Notes: a model not told the origin generated them from the sequence alone. A stretch of 64,000 nucleotides of DNA from Ischnura elegans (GCF_921293095.1 NC_060246.1:134664198-134728197); one strand, 5' to 3'. Shown: positions 47,001-59,267, numbered from the stretch's first letter. Program-made: numbers and translations.

Positions 47001-48359
47001 AGCTACTTAAAAGTTTCATTTAGTACAAATATGAACTCAGTCCTCGAATGAAAAGCATTGAGCGGAAGAAACAATTGTGGTCCATGCAGCCACAGATAGG
47101 TTGAGATATTACACACACAATTCAAACCAAATCCTTTCACATGGGCAGTTGCAGATGAAACGTGAATATTTTGTGCAATTTCATAACATACAAGAAGATT
47201 TTCCATTTGATTCTGATCTTTCTCAATGTGAGCTCTCGTTAGTTACTTTCTGACTGTAAAGGTAGCAAAACTCAACTTGGGTACTTATTATTAGGAGCCA
47301 CTAGGTACACAGGTGGAACCAGTTAAAATCCATTCCACGACAAACATAAAATAATGCATTAAAAATGGTCTACCCAAGTACTGCTACCTTTCAGACATTA
47401 TTGACTTTATCACAACCTAATAAGAATTAACATAAAAATTATACTTACATAAATGTAATATCCTCCGATCAGCCATAAGCCAAAAACAAGCTGGAACAGA
47501 ATGACAATTCCAAATGCAACCAACCAAGGGATAAGATACCCTCTAATTCCCTTGTGTACACCAACGATAAGAAGACCAGCAAAAATAATCAACAAAAGAA
47601 AATAGAAGATGAAAAAACCACCAACGGCTTGAGTAGCTGTAAATAGAAAGGGATATAAATACAATATAAATGACAAAATAAAAATCCTGAGGAGAGAAAT
47701 CAATCTCAGAGTAAAATATTACATCATTCAAAAAAAAGAGGATAGGGAACTTACAATCTCGGACATCGGTTTCAAAAAGAGGGAGGTAGAATTGACTGGA
47801 TTCACCACCACTCATAACAAAGGCTGTGTGTGTTATACACACAACACAGGCAGCCTGCAAGGAATCGGAAGGAATGATACATTTTATCACTCTAAATTTT
47901 ATATGTATAAAACATAACTCTTAAATTATTGTTATAGATTTCTCCACGTAACCCGAACAAATCCGTGACTCACGTCCAAGACATATTTTCAACAAAATGC
48001 GTGGTATATTAATTACTAAAAGAAAATTGGCAATTCATGTTAGTTTTTAGCTTCGATTTTCATATCAACGACTGAAATTCTTTGGGTTTAAACAATCAAC
48101 AGGTGTACACAGCTATCAAGCATGCAAAAGAAGAAGACTACCAGTTGATGGTCGTAAGAATCACTTTCAAAATAAGGGCAGTTGAATAATACATGGCACA
48201 CATACAATAATCTCGTACAAAATCATGAGCGAAAATATGTACCCAAAGTTAAAGAAGAATAAAAATACCCACCAGGGTATACCCAGCCACTGCTTTGGTT
48301 CCCGTTTTAAGACTATTATTCCAAATACATGGACACCAACAGGATCCCAGTAAAGGCAT
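41012..48359 (-). CDS. Four-pass membrane protein, DUF4728 (pasiflora/fire exit type) family; five coding exons
   Basis: Joining 48359-48273, 47854-47755, 47636-47449, 45613-45563 and 41095-41012 gives an uninterrupted 169-residue protein with GT-AG introns in phases 0, 1, 0 and 0. It starts [13 protein letters not shown], a Cys/Trp-rich cytoplasmic-looking N-terminus. Four hydrophobic segments follow at about residues 23-43, 67-89, 96-120 and 126-150. A short acidic tail ends [12 protein letters not shown]. There is no cleavable signal peptide. Length, four-pass layout and a [10 protein letters not shown]-type segment after the last helix fit the insect DUF4728 family. Drosophila pasiflora proteins of that family act at septate junctions. 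The family call is from memory of the layout, not a search. Introns are 418, 118, 1835 and 4467 bp; the last holds a palindrome and a MITE. Confidence 0.85.
42222..42390. repeat. Palindrome D inside intron 4, Penelope-like terminal-repeat type
   Basis: Arms of about 75-80 nt (42222-42296 and 42311-42390) pair with scattered mismatches. Both carry a TATTTAAAA segment and an ACTGGTTTTG segment in opposite orientation. The outer ends read GAAATGAAGG and, on the other strand, GCAATGAAGG. The right half reads outward CTTGATGATAGCATAACAGC followed by CAAAACCAGTTG, a decayed form of the hairpin-GAAAC module. It lies within the largest intron of the minus-strand gene. Confidence 0.6.
45376..45526. 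mobile_element. Short hAT-like MITE in intron 4, next to the exon 4 donor
   Basis: The left end CACCATATTTCTCCGAATAT and the right end, reading inward ACCGTATTTGTCTGAGAATA, are imperfect inverted repeats that run into a CCCCCC stretch. Flanks AAGTATAT (45368-45375) and AAGTAGAT (45527-45534) are an 8-bp duplication with one mismatch. The 151-bp element has no ORF. Its duplication ends only about 27 bp from the splice donor of exon 4. Confidence 0.7.
45563..45613 (-). CDS. Exon 4 of the DUF4728-like gene (51 bp)
   Basis: A TCTTTACAG acceptor and a GTAAGT donor bound a 51-bp exon that encodes 17 residues ([17 protein letters not shown]), the first part of the fourth membrane segment. Both phases are 0, so skipping it would remove most of that helix without a frameshift. 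Confidence 0.85.
47449..47636 (-). CDS. Exon 3 of the DUF4728-like gene (188 bp)
   Basis: The acceptor CTATTTACAG is followed by CTACTCAAGCC, completing a serine codon split with exon 2. The exon encodes residues 64-125 and contains the second and third membrane segments, separated by a short basic loop (HKGIRG). The donor is GTAAGT after an ATTTAT codon pair. Confidence 0.88.
47755..47854 (-). CDS. Exon 2 of the DUF4728-like gene (100 bp)
   Basis: The acceptor CCTTGCAG precedes GCTGCCTGTG; the donor is GTAAGT. It encodes residues 30-62, finishing the first membrane segment ([14 protein letters not shown]) and the first extracellular loop ([18 protein letters not shown]). The loop has no N-x-S/T site. 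Confidence 0.88.
48273..48359 (-). CDS. Exon 1 (first coding exon) of the DUF4728-like gene
   Basis: The start codon at 48357-48359 lies in an AAAATGCC context and is the first ATG in this frame after upstream stops. The exon encodes 29 residues rich in Cys and Trp, up to the beginning of the first membrane segment. The phase 0 donor GTGGGT is required, since using the GT four bases further on (GTATTT) would put a stop in exon 2. Confidence 0.8.
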
Positions 48360-48800
48360 TTTACTTAATTATAGCACACTTTTTTATAAAATATAAGCCT
48401 TCCACAACCTCTTGAAGAAATAATAACACCTCTTACTCCAACAATACATCCAGAGGGTAATGATGAAATTGCCAACGTACGGCTAAAGTTTAATTTTGAA
48501 CGTCAACGCCCTACTCACGCTTATGAATGCAATTGAACTTCTCCTGTTTTCCTAGTTCAAAACTCGCCCGTGGCACGCCCGTTTTTTCTGGCGCTGCCTA
48601 TGCCATTGGAATGCAAGCCTTGAGCCTCAAGAAATAACAGTTTTTGTGATGAAATCAATTTTTTCCTGACGGTTCGAACGGTTACCGATTTATAAAGTAT
48701 CATAATCCTAGAAAATATTTCCTTTAAAATTGTAATATCCGACCATAAGAACAAAAATACGAATAAATTAGATACTCCCGCCCTTCAATGGCGGGATGAT
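48360..48800 (-). promoter_or_regulatory. Probable 5' UTR and promoter area of the DUF4728-like gene
   Basis: Upstream of the start codon there is a GC-richer patch at 48500-48600 and a TTTATAAAT sequence at about 48688-48697 that could act as a TATA-like element. A possible donor (GTGAGT, near 48513) and a weak acceptor just before the start codon leave open a further untranslated exon. A short CCCGCC/GGCGGG hairpin lies at about 48777-48794. No clear initiator could be fixed. Confidence 0.3.
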
Positions 48801-49902
48801 TCAAAATTCAGATGAAAACCGCTTGAACCCATTTACGGCTTTTTTTACACATAGAGGTAACATTGCATCATATATTGTTATAAGAAAATAAAATAGCTCA
48901 TCAAAAATATGTAAAAATCATAATTGTTCGTTTTAAATTTTCTAAAAGTTCGGACACCTACCAAGAAACTAAATGATTACTACGCCATCCTCTGAAAATA
49001 TAATTTGTCAAAATTAAAAATTTCCAAAAGTACTTTACTAAAGCTCATTTTGAAAATGTTAGAGTTGAAATGATTAAATTTGGCATACAATTTAATGGCA
49101 CATTCAAATTCATTGAAAATTTCATTGAGGTTACAAAATATTCTGTAAAATCATATTTTGAACCCGCTTAAATTGCATTGTCAACCTTTGGAGGCCCTTT
49201 TTTCCATTAAAATTATTTTAACCATAACCAAATTCATGCAATATACTATATTTTTGTATACATAATGTTTAAACATAGTCGCAAAATTTTCTTTTCTTCC
49301 GTTGATTACCTTCAACTTTACACTTCTTATTTTCATATTATCCTTTGGATTGATTGTACACACAGTGCTATTGAGAACAACAAAACATAATATCCACAAC
49401 ATTTAAAATTTGGTCACTTTATAAGCTAAGAAAAAATGTCATTGAGCCAATATGGCCGATTAAAAAATTGAAGTTTGAAATGAAATTTCATTTATATAAA
49501 CAAGAGCAAGCGAAGCAAGACTGAACAGCGATACCAACTAAAATTTCCACGGCAAATGTTGAAGTTTTTTATTATTGATACACCACCTCTTTACATAATC
49601 AGAGATTAATTGAAATTACTTGGCTTCTTGGATGCTATCTACATGGATTTAAATCAACTGACAGCTTTAAAAAATACTTCCCATGCAGTCAATTAATGAA
49701 GTCTTATCGCTAAAATACTCTCACCGAATGCTGAACCCTCTTTCAGCCATAATAGATAGGGAAGTTTGGAATAGCAATAGGAAACACATGCATATATTTT
49801 ACTTGTTCAATCTTTGTCAAACAATCAGATTTTCTCTTAACTGATTGATCATTATCGCGATATCATTTTGGAATACGGTATTAATTACAACTTTATTGCA
49901 TA
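48801..49902. other. No gene recognised
   Basis: Strongly AT-rich unique sequence with no supported ORF, RNA gene or repeat. Confidence 0.35.
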
Positions 49903-50067
49903 ATGATAAAATAAAATAAAATGGTTAATTTCCACACACTTTTTTTATAAACGAACTACCGACCCGGTTTCGACACGTAGTGTCATTATCAAGGTCGAAA
50001 CCGGGTCGGTAGTTCGTTTATAAAAAAAAAGTGTGTGGAAATTAACCATTTTATTTTATTTTATCAT
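49903..50067. repeat. Near-perfect long palindrome B, Penelope-like terminal-repeat type
   Basis: Arms 49903-49973 (71 nt) and 49995-50067 (73 nt) are reverse complements except for a 2-nt difference in an A run. They are separated by a 21-nt spacer. Read outward on the minus strand, the left arm and spacer give CTTGATAATGACACTACGTG followed by TCGAAACCGGGTC. This is a GACAC/GTGTC hairpin joined to GAAACC and a GGGTC. The outward tail runs through a poly-A stretch to a TTAACCATTTTATTTTATTT segment. The near identity of the arms suggests a fairly recent event or arm correction. Confidence 0.8.
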
Positions 50068-51460
50068 CATGAACATTAAACATTTCCACCATATATCGCC
50101 GGACACTGTGAATTATGTTTATTGCATAAATCAAAAACTATAAGTAAAATGCCCAAGTGAACCCATTTTATCCTACCCCGTTGGAACTAGAATGTAGTAA
50201 TTGTCGAACCAACAATTCAATTATACTCACAATCAGACCAAAGACATGTAATCTAGTACATATTAAGACAGTAAGACATCCTCTAATCTTTTGTTATCGT
50301 ATCCAGTCTACGGCCTCTCGGAATGCTATAAAAGAACACGATTATCTGCGTCGTTTGCGATAGTTGGATAGTAAATATTATAATTTTTACTTCCAAGAAG
50401 AGAAAACATTTAATAGCCGGTATCAATTCATACAACTGATATAACATTTCCCGCTATAGTTTTTTGTCAAAATATTTACAAACACGTGTACTCATTTCTT
50501 ACGTAAGCAAATTATGTCTATGAATCATGATACTTACACTAATAATGAGTAATTTTTAAAGGCGCTGACAGGAAGAGCGGCGATACAAATAAAAAATAGC
50601 TTTCACGGCAATATTTTACGAGTGGAATTATTTCTTGAGAAGTCGCTTCCGTTTTCTTCTGTAACCTCACACGATGCGTATGAATATTCCCTCATATTGA
50701 ACGCGAATCAAACGAGATATAAAAGAAAATTTTTTTAATGACGAGTAAAAACATTGTTCTTCTTATTGCATTTCTTTGAACAACGAAATAATGGTCTCCC
50801 CTTTCAAATTTAATGGGAACAGCATTTCAAAATTAAATAATTTGAATAAATTACCTCCTTTGGTGATGCAGGTTTAAGCGTTAGAAAAGTGTTCATTGCA
50901 ACAAGAATACAAATACTGTTGCGATGAAAAATATAAAAAACTTCTCAATCCTGTTTGAATCATGATAAAAATAAAATCTAGGGACGTTATTACATTTTTT
51001 AATTATTAGCGCATGAATGATGTTATAGCATGTATAAATATATGCATAGAAGTCATATCACGTAATGCGCTTGAAAATGGCGCCTATGCTCGCTCCAAAA
51101 ACTTGAAGAAGCAATAGTTTTGAAAAATTATAATTGAATATTTCTCATTCTCTGCACATATGTTTTTATTTACATGATAAGGATTATATTTATTAAAATA
51201 AAACATTTTCAAATACATACGCAGAAGGTGAGTAGTTGAGTGTTTGTTTTTAGTCTCTCTGTCGCGATAGATCCTCCGTAACTTCTTTCCGATACATTTG
51301 TCACGATAGCTGCTAACAGGAGCAATTTTCACTCCTGCCTCAAGTTCAACGCTACGATGTGTTGGATTGTGCAAGCCTTTCCCGCATGTCAACGTCACAG
51401 GATGCGGTAAATGATGAGGGATGACTTCAGCAAGATTTGAATAATATTACCGAAAACCAT
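50068..51460. other. No gene recognised
   Basis: AT-rich sequence. The open frame at 51084-51398 (minus strand, 104 codons) encodes a Lys/Asn/Tyr-rich product without recognisable domain and lacks splice support. Confidence 0.35.
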
Positions 51461-51835
51461 AATTTTAGAGAAGCTCAGAGAAGACTTGAAGGCTTCGAGA
51501 GCTGGTAGGTACTTGTTGAGGGTTAGAGATCAAACGGACGGATGGGGAGAGAGGTGATGTGAAGATGATAACGATAGGAAAGAGAAAATTGAAACACCAT
51601 ATTTATGAGAAGGAAAGATTGGATAGGCCGCGTTATAAAACACAGTAATTACGAGAAAAATGCTTTAGGAGGAAAAATTGCAAGAACAGTCCCCCAAGGA
51701 AGGCCCATTGACACATATTTGAGGCAGATGAAGGACAGATGGAAGAAGAAAATCAGGGACTAGAATTCACTAGCCAGGATAATGGAGGCACGAAGGACTG
51801 CAGTGAACCAATCTGAGGATTGTAGTACTATGAAT
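51461..51835 (+). pseudogene. Non-LTR retrotransposon RT tail, third subfamily
   Basis: The plus strand holds GKIARTVPQGRPIDTYLRQM followed by KDRWKKKIRD and then, after a stop, ARIMEARRTAVNQSED. The end resembles the WRxAVNQS(E)D end of the arthropod RTE-like tails, and the middle corresponds to the GKRGRGRPR segment. Upstream parts are unreadable. A MITE begins about 25 bp downstream. Confidence 0.6.
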
Positions 51836-51858
51836 GGGAGAAGATAAAATATGGGGAG

Positions 51859-52297
51859 CAGTGGAGGCGCCAGGGGTGGGTCTGGGTGGGCCCGAGACCA
51901 CCCAAATTTTTTTACGATTCACCTTCTGGCCTACCCAAATAAGACGGACAAATTTGAGGATTGAAGTCCAAAGTTGAACTTTATTTTATAAAATTAAAGT
52001 AAATGGCATACAGTGATGTGCATATAGAAAACCACTCCGTCAATTCGCAAGTGAATATAAGTTATTCATGTGAATATAAAATGAATGCACAACACGCCTC
52101 GAAACGCGTTTAGGCCTGAGACATAACTTGTTTTTGTTGCGTGGCATGTCAGGGAAAGGGTGCAATTCGTGTAAGGTCAATAAATAAATATTTTAAATTA
52201 TATTTTATCCCTTGTATTTATTCATGTTAACTCGAGGCTAGGCTCACCCACTTTATAATCTGGCCCACCCAAGTGACACGCGCCAGAGCCGCTGCTA
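51859..52297. mobile_element. hAT-like MITE with CAGYGG ends and GGGTGGGCC subterminal repeats
   Basis: The left end CAGTGGAGGCGCCAGGGGTG and the right end, read inward CAGCGGCTCTGGCGCGTGTC, both continue to GGGTGGGCC. ATGGGGAG lies directly before the left end and ATGGTGAG just after the right end plus three bases. This is a likely 8-bp duplication with one mismatch and a ragged junction. No coding capacity. Confidence 0.65.
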
Positions 52298-52305
52298 ATG
52301 GTGAG

Positions 52306-55300
52306 AATGCTCGACTCGTAGATAAAGCTTCGGTCTACTGATCCACGCCCGTAGCATTTTCTGGTGTGTGCTGAACCCCTTCAGTCGCTATCTGTGAGTG
52401 ACGCGAAATATTATTTATTTGATACAGTCCAAAAACAGCACAAGGCCAATTAAAGAGGACTCATAATAAAAAAGAAAACAATTAAGTAATGGCAAGCAAA
52501 ATGTAAACAACAATGAACAAAATTATATTCAGCAGTATTATCGTATAAAAAACAAAGAATGGTAGTACTCATTGGGTGGTGCAAGGAGTATGGGGAAAAT
52601 TACGATGGGGATGGTTCAAGATAGATTAGGAATGAGAAAAAATGATAAAAATTATAAACGCATTTTAAATAGGAGTTAATGGAAGAAAGGAGTCTGAGTA
52701 GAAAAGAACAAATATTCTGCACTAGGATTACTTGTGATTCTTGGATGACAAAAACTGCGACTGTATTACAGTTTACTACACACAAATTCCAAAGATGCGC
52801 ATGAAATCCGATGCACAAAATATTAATTTATTACTCGATTCTAGATATAATTACAACTATTATGTACCATTTCTTTATGCGCTTTCAATTCAGTGGAAAA
52901 TTAGAGCTGTAGTAGGTAACCTATTTACAGCCTAATTTACCAATAAGTGTAGTAAAAATAACCAGAACATTCTTTTCTTAGCGTTAATTTCCCGAGAGAG
53001 ATTTTTTTGGAATGCATAAATATTTTGTTAGCTTAATGACATTGCTTGACGAGGCTTAAAATTTGTTTTCTATCCGTAGTGGCGAGGTAAATGAGTTTCT
53101 TTGAAGGCAAAATCGCCCATTTTCTGAAATTGGTTCTCTAAAAGGCGAAGGATTAAAATAAACAAGCGAGGGAAATTAATGAAGCGGATATTTCACTCAT
53201 TTACTTCCTCTTGGAACTCCTTTTTATTCCAATAAAGTCGGGCTGAGATGAAGAGGACACAAACAACGTACGATCCTTTCCTTCAAAAATTTGGTTGCAT
53301 ACAATATTCACTGTCCATATCCTTTGTTTTAATAAATAATGACGCTCAACCTATAAATTAGCTCAGACAGAAAATTTACAAGCTAATTCCCAACTTGATA
53401 ATTAAAAATGTATGCAAAAGTCGTTATTAAAAATTTAAACAGAAATTGAAAGGAAAGAATGAGCAAAAAACAGAAAACAAAGACAAAAAGGTTTTTTTTC
53501 TTACAACAAGGGTGACCAGGAAGAGAAAATTCCAAATTAAATAGTTTTTTTCAGGAACCGAATCATACTTGGTTCATTCTACTATTTCATTTCCCATAAA
53601 TATTTCCCGAAGTAAATTTGTATATATTTTTAAAAATATTCTTGAAAATCTCGCATCAGAAATTTCTGCTGAATATCTGAATTCAAGAAAAAAATTTCAA
53701 TTTTATATGTTGATTCATCACAATTTCCAAAGAAGCAAAATACATGAGTGAATAAATGAACGTTTAAGCTTGAGAACCACTGGATATGCTTGGATTCATT
53801 AGATAGGGCTGTGTATTCTCAAGTCTTCATCGTATGGCGGACACATTTCATGAAATTCTCTCATAATTATCTTTGGTAAATATAGAAAACCGAAATCAAA
53901 TGAAAAAACTTGAAAATTTCTTCTTCTATTCTTATTTCAGCACTTTATATTGTCTATGCATCATTCTCATGTTCTCACCGATTGACAATGATGCAAAGAG
54001 ATTGAAACCGACTGCATAATCAAAATAACAGTGAGAAATTGCAAGGGTACATGGAACATGGAACGAAATTGTACCAGGTCTGCCTTGGGACACTGTCCTT
54101 GTAAACTGACAATGACATCGGATTGATGTAATACGTTTATTTTTCACCTTTCTGCTGCGGTAATACACATTTATCAATGCATATTTATCTCAATCCATCT
54201 GCAAATGTGATCTTCTGCTGCTCCAGGTTTCGTACTGAAGACATTGGTTTAGTAAAAGTTGTTAGAAATGAGATACATAAGAGTTTCATTTCATATTCCC
54301 AATTCATATGCTTGTTCATTAAAAGATGCAAAGGAACCATTGCCAATAATTTTTAAAATTTGTGAAATATTTATTAATTTCAGGTAAATTTTCTTTTAAC
54401 ATTATCAACATCAAAGCGAGAAATGTGCCGATTTTAAATTCGAATTATAAATTCGGTCTTTTACTTATTCAACGCGCTTATAAAAAAATAAAATCATAAC
54501 CCATTGTTACAGCCAGAATTTTGCCTTGATAATTGAAGTCGTCATACATTTCTAGGTTTAAGATAAACATAATATTGGTGATAGTAAGAGTATCGAAGAG
54601 ATGAATGCAGGCAATTTACAATATCCGCCACAATATGGGACAAAAATTAAATCTAAGCTGTACTCAGAATACCTTCCGTGTATATCTCAACGTCAGAACT
54701 CAATTTCCCAGATAAACGATTGAAGCTTTAGCACCAAAAGCGACGCACGAATCTGACTGGTGATGTGGTAATTTATAGGCGTCGTTTGCAAAATTTGGCA
54801 GTCGATGTTGCATTTTTATATTAAAAGCATAAATATAAACGAAATAAGAAGCATAAAAGGTTATTTAGTGTACTGAAAATTGGTTGACGACAGTTTATTT
54901 CAAAAGTTTGGAGACTTTAACTGACTTAAATGTGCAGAAGTAAATAGTTTCCACCTATGAGAAGTTCGGAATCCTAAACATTCATTATTGCATCGTTTAA
55001 TAAATGTCCAGTCTCAAAAGCGGTGACTTGAAATATAATCGTGACGTAAAAAATGTAATATTCAAATGACAAAGAAACTTTCCCAATAATATAACCTATT
55101 TTCTGACTTTTCATGGAAATACTATTACGGGAATCTGGTTGCTTGTTTGAATACTTTCTACTCGTAGTAAAAAAAAGGAAACCATATAGAGTTTGGGAAC
55201 CATCGACCGCTTTGAATGGGAGATGAATAGTGGACCTTTTGAACTGATCAACTCTTGGAATTTATGAGCGCCCATATATTGTTTCAACAGCTCACTGTCA

Positions 55301-56604
55301 TTCCCCGGGTAACATATATTCCGGTGGTCCGCCGCCGCCGCGTCGCGCTGGAGAGAGGGTTTGGGGTTACTGAAGGTCGGAAGAGGTCAAGAGGGAAGAG
55401 CATTCGGGAAAAAGGAGCAGGGGCTTGATACGGACGTGGTGCGAGGAAAAAAAGGCACAGGGAATGCGTCGGAGGATAGGGAAGAGGAGAATAATGCGTC
55501 GATCTATAACCCTAGAGGATGGTACTATATCCTAGCATCCATGAGCCGTATTTTTATAATCATTAATTTATGATGAAATTCAAAAACATCCAAGGACAAT
55601 CTTGTATTCGTTAATATAGGAGAATAATTTTAAAATGACTTCAAGAGCTCAGGATCAATAAAAATGCGTAACATAAATGAAGATCTTTGATCACCGTTTA
55701 AAATTTTTTAACCTGTTCTGAGTGAAAAGGTAATTATTATCCCCTATGGTAATAATTTAGTAAGTGAGGTAGATTTAAAAGGGGTTGTAGGTAGGGTATC
55801 TGTTGGTGGTGAATGATGAAATAGATGAGGCCATGTCAATAGACAGGGCATCGAGAGAATTATTATATCATTGTGTATGCAATAGCCGGTATCTTAAGGT
55901 ATCTCAGCTTTAGATTAGTAGTAGCAGGATGGAGAAGAGAGAGTTTAACTAAGGAGTCACGGCGGATAAACGTTGAGACAAAGCTCATTACACTTGATGC
56001 GGACGTTCGCGATTCCGCCATTGATGTTGAATTGAAACTAGATGTAATCATCGTGCGTCGGCTGCCATTTATGCCTAACTACATTGAATTGAACACCTGC
56101 AATTTTCTCAGACGCATGAATAAAACGAGAGAATTATCTAACACCTTATTCACACATTATACTAATATCTCTCCTCATGAAGCAATTTCATTTAATTTTA
56201 ATGTACGATCTTAAGGAAAGTGTAAATTGCATTGCGTTTAATGGAAAACTGTGCCAACGAATGTAAAAATGTATGAATGTTTACCAAAAAAAACTGCTTT
56301 AATGTCTTCCAGGCAGACTCGACTGCACATTAAATGGCTGAATGAGAATGAATTTTATTGCCTCCTGAAAAATGTCCTTCATAGTTTACATCTTACACCC
56401 GTTGTTAGAGTATAACCTTGAAACACAACGTCTGTTGACTTTAATGGCTGAAGGAGGTTTACGATGGAACATACTATTTACGATGGAACCCTAGCATAGT
56501 AAGGCATTTGGAGGAGGCGACCGACAGTTGAAATCATTTTCTCCATGAGGGAAGGATATGGTGGGAAGGGTGGAGTGAAACCTGGCGTCAGCATTAGCCA
56601 GCTC
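52306..56604. other. Long stretch without recognised genes
   Basis: AT-rich unique sequence. A small CCGCCGCCGCCGCG run lies at about 55329-55342, followed by a purine-rich GC-richer patch to 55510. A 113-codon frame at 55873-56214 (plus strand) encodes a basic product I do not recognise; it has no clear splice sites, and a shorter minus-strand frame overlaps it. Nothing else can be assigned. Confidence 0.35.
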
Positions 56605-56609
56605 TGAGT

Positions 56610-56800
56610 CAAGGGGGCCGCGGCGTTACCGTTTTATCTGCCGGAAGGAGTGGTGTGCTTAATGTAGGTACCTACCTTACGGAACTTAAGTAGGGTTCTG
56701 GTAAGTTAAGGAAAATCGCTGGCTCCGCCAGGATTTGAATCCGGGCACACGGAATGTGAAGCCAACACTATAGTAGCCACACCAACCTGATCCTCTTAAG
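56610..56800 (-). mobile_element. tRNA-derived SINE head
   Basis: On the minus strand TGGTGTGGCTACTATAGTGT resembles the A box of a Pol III promoter. GGATTCAAATCC (56731-56742) is a good B box, and CTGGCGG follows it. The spacing suits a tRNA gene, but the acceptor and anticodon stems do not close, and AT-rich sequence follows directly, so a SINE head fits better than a working tRNA. The 3' end and target duplication were not identified. Confidence 0.55.
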
Positions 56801-59254
56801 ACTCTAAAGCCTCGCTATCAGATAGCGTCAGTGATGTATATCTAGAAAGATCTTTCCAAACTTTGAGGGAAGTTAAATATCTGCGGGCGAGCCGTATAAA
56901 TTACTTAGGCACCAAAATACATGCGCTGATGAGAAGGATGACGTCATCAACATGGCTCACTCCCGTCCAAGATACTTGCCACCATTTAAAGTTTCCGGCT
57001 TAACTTATGGAACCACGATGAAAGAAAAGAACGCACTAGTTGAATTTTATTTTCCTGCAGGATACTCTCAGTAGTTTTCGTTAAAGTTAAGAACTGAAAA
57101 TGAACAGCTCATTCAATGAAATCTGCGAAAGAAAAGTATGATATCACACAAAAAGATAACATACACACTGTAACCAATGGTTGTCTTTTTTTTAATGATA
57201 TCCTCTATATCTAGGGTTCGCATTCCGTCAAGCATTTCTACCGCAGGATGAGGTCACGATGATCTCATACGTCTTCACCTCAAAGAAAAAGGATTTGGCG
57301 GAAAACCTTGCCTGCGGGAAGACGCTTGGAATTTTTTAGCGCTCATAAAATTTTACAGTTCTTTCCCACGGTCTAAAAATATCAATTTCGCCAATACCTG
57401 CCACTGAAATTTTAATATAAGTGCTCTAATTAGGCACATAACTATGATAATATGATAGATTCCAGCCTTGATCTGATTAAAATTTGGTAAAAGAAAAGGA
57501 AACACAGCCAATTTTTCTCAAAATAATTTTACTTCGACCGCCGTAAAGGAGAACAAAATCGTTCTTACCTCCAATAATGCTTATTATGAGAGGTACATAT
57601 GTTCCCATTTACTATTTGAGGTCACTGGCCGCAATACTTCGGGAACATATACCGATTACTTTTGGCATTTTTTCGTCCAGCTTGCTGTTTGGAATGCGTA
57701 GAACGCTTTATACTGTACATATAATGATTCCATTAATTTAGGAATAAATTGCCGTTGACCTAGGCTTGTCTAACGATGGTGTATTCAAATATACAGGAGT
57801 AAAATAAGGGTGCCAAAACAATATGTATTCCAAAAATAAAATACCTATATTATATCATATTTATTACCATATTATTAAATATTATGAGGACATAGAAATG
57901 ACTCTGTACTCCCTGTTTTATATTAGGTAATATAATTCGAGGAAAGACATACTTGAGAATAAAAATGAGCTCGAGTAGAATTTTCGAATTGAAGATTGAA
58001 GCACCTAATTATCCAACGCTCGAAAACAAAATGGTAACTGTCCATGCTCAAATCGAGTATGGCAATATATTGAAAAGTTAAAATCAAGTCAGATCATGAA
58101 CAGTCTAAAATTTGATCGTTCGTGAAATGATTAAGTTCCCATAAACGATTTCTGGTGAGGAAACGATCATTTCACCACCAGACCTAAATACCTATAGGGT
58201 CTCAAAAGGGATACATTGGAGTCGATAAACAATTTAATTCGGATCCTATATAATGGATCCATTTCCGAGTTCCGAACGACCAGTGTCGGCCAGGGGGCAA
58301 TCCATGAGGTCCGGAAATCACTTACAAACCTCTCGTTCAAACGCCGAGCGACGCAGATGTTGAGGAGCCCCGTCGCATTAAATCTGAATGGCATTGGTAG
58401 AAGGGACGTCCTGGCGAATGCGTCAACAATTTGGAGGGGATACCCCTTCACTCCTGGAATGGAGAAGTTGATAATGATAGAAGAAGGGTCTGAGGTCGTA
58501 TGGGGAAGTCGTTAAGGACGAAAAGGGATACGAGGTGGATCAGTAAACGGATCGGTTCAGAGCCTCTAAATTTAGTCCTTTAAGCCTAAAGGTCGGCTTT
58601 GGGCTGATGAATTGGGATTTATAACACATACCTACCTCCTGGGGTAGGCAACATTTCCATGCTTCTCGCAAGCGATACTGGTAGGGCTACCCTGAACGCC
58701 AAAAATGTTTTTACGATATGCTTTCTCTATTAGTAATTACAAAAATACTATTTATTTTTTTGAAACAATACTTTTTTACCTCACAAAAGCTATATTTGAG
58801 GCCTCTTGTATAGCCAATTGAATGTTTTGTATTTTTTTCAGTTTAGCTAGTGTAAATTGGCTCTCGCACGCGTAACTGTGAACTAATGATTCATTCAATG
58901 AATGCTTTTCTATTGCTAGTAATTATTTTGTTAACATGGTAAAGGATTCCGAAGAATCGCAGATTGGGGTTACGATTCTAAGGCTTTCCAGCAATAAGGA
59001 GAACACTACACCGAGAGGTTCTATTGTATTTTTCGAATCGATTCTACAGCATATCATAACATATCAATGCTTATAATTATTTTAATCAAATCATTAAGTA
59101 CATATTTAGGCTTTAGATAATCGAGGCAAAATTTTGTATTTTTTCCAAAACCAAACGATTTAGCAAAGAATCTTTTTCATCAGTCAAATCCGGGAAGGTT
59201 AAAATTTTGGGGACAAAAGGCATGAAGAGGTATAGATAGGTATGCGTTTTCAAA
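56801..59254. other. No gene recognised; GC-richer island at 58190-58515
   Basis: AT-rich sequence apart from 58190-58515, where frames of 94-99 codons are open on both strands. Neither product is recognised. The island may be part of an old element or an isolated exon. Nothing else can be assigned. Confidence 0.35.
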
Positions 59255-59267
59255 TATATTGGGGCCG

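Noticed and set aside
47003-47206. 67-codon minus-strand frame inside intron 3
   Set aside because: No acceptor or donor flanks it, and joining it would break the frame shared by exons 3 and 4.
51084-51398. 104-codon minus-strand frame
   Set aside because: Lys/Asn/Tyr-rich translation of AT-rich DNA with no domain and no splice signals.
55873-56214. 113-codon plus-strand frame
   Set aside because: Possibly real, but no recognisable domain, overlapped on the minus strand and without clear splice sites, so left unassigned.
56720-56790. Apparent tRNA gene on the minus strand
   Set aside because: The B box is good but acceptor and anticodon stems do not close; a SINE head fits better.
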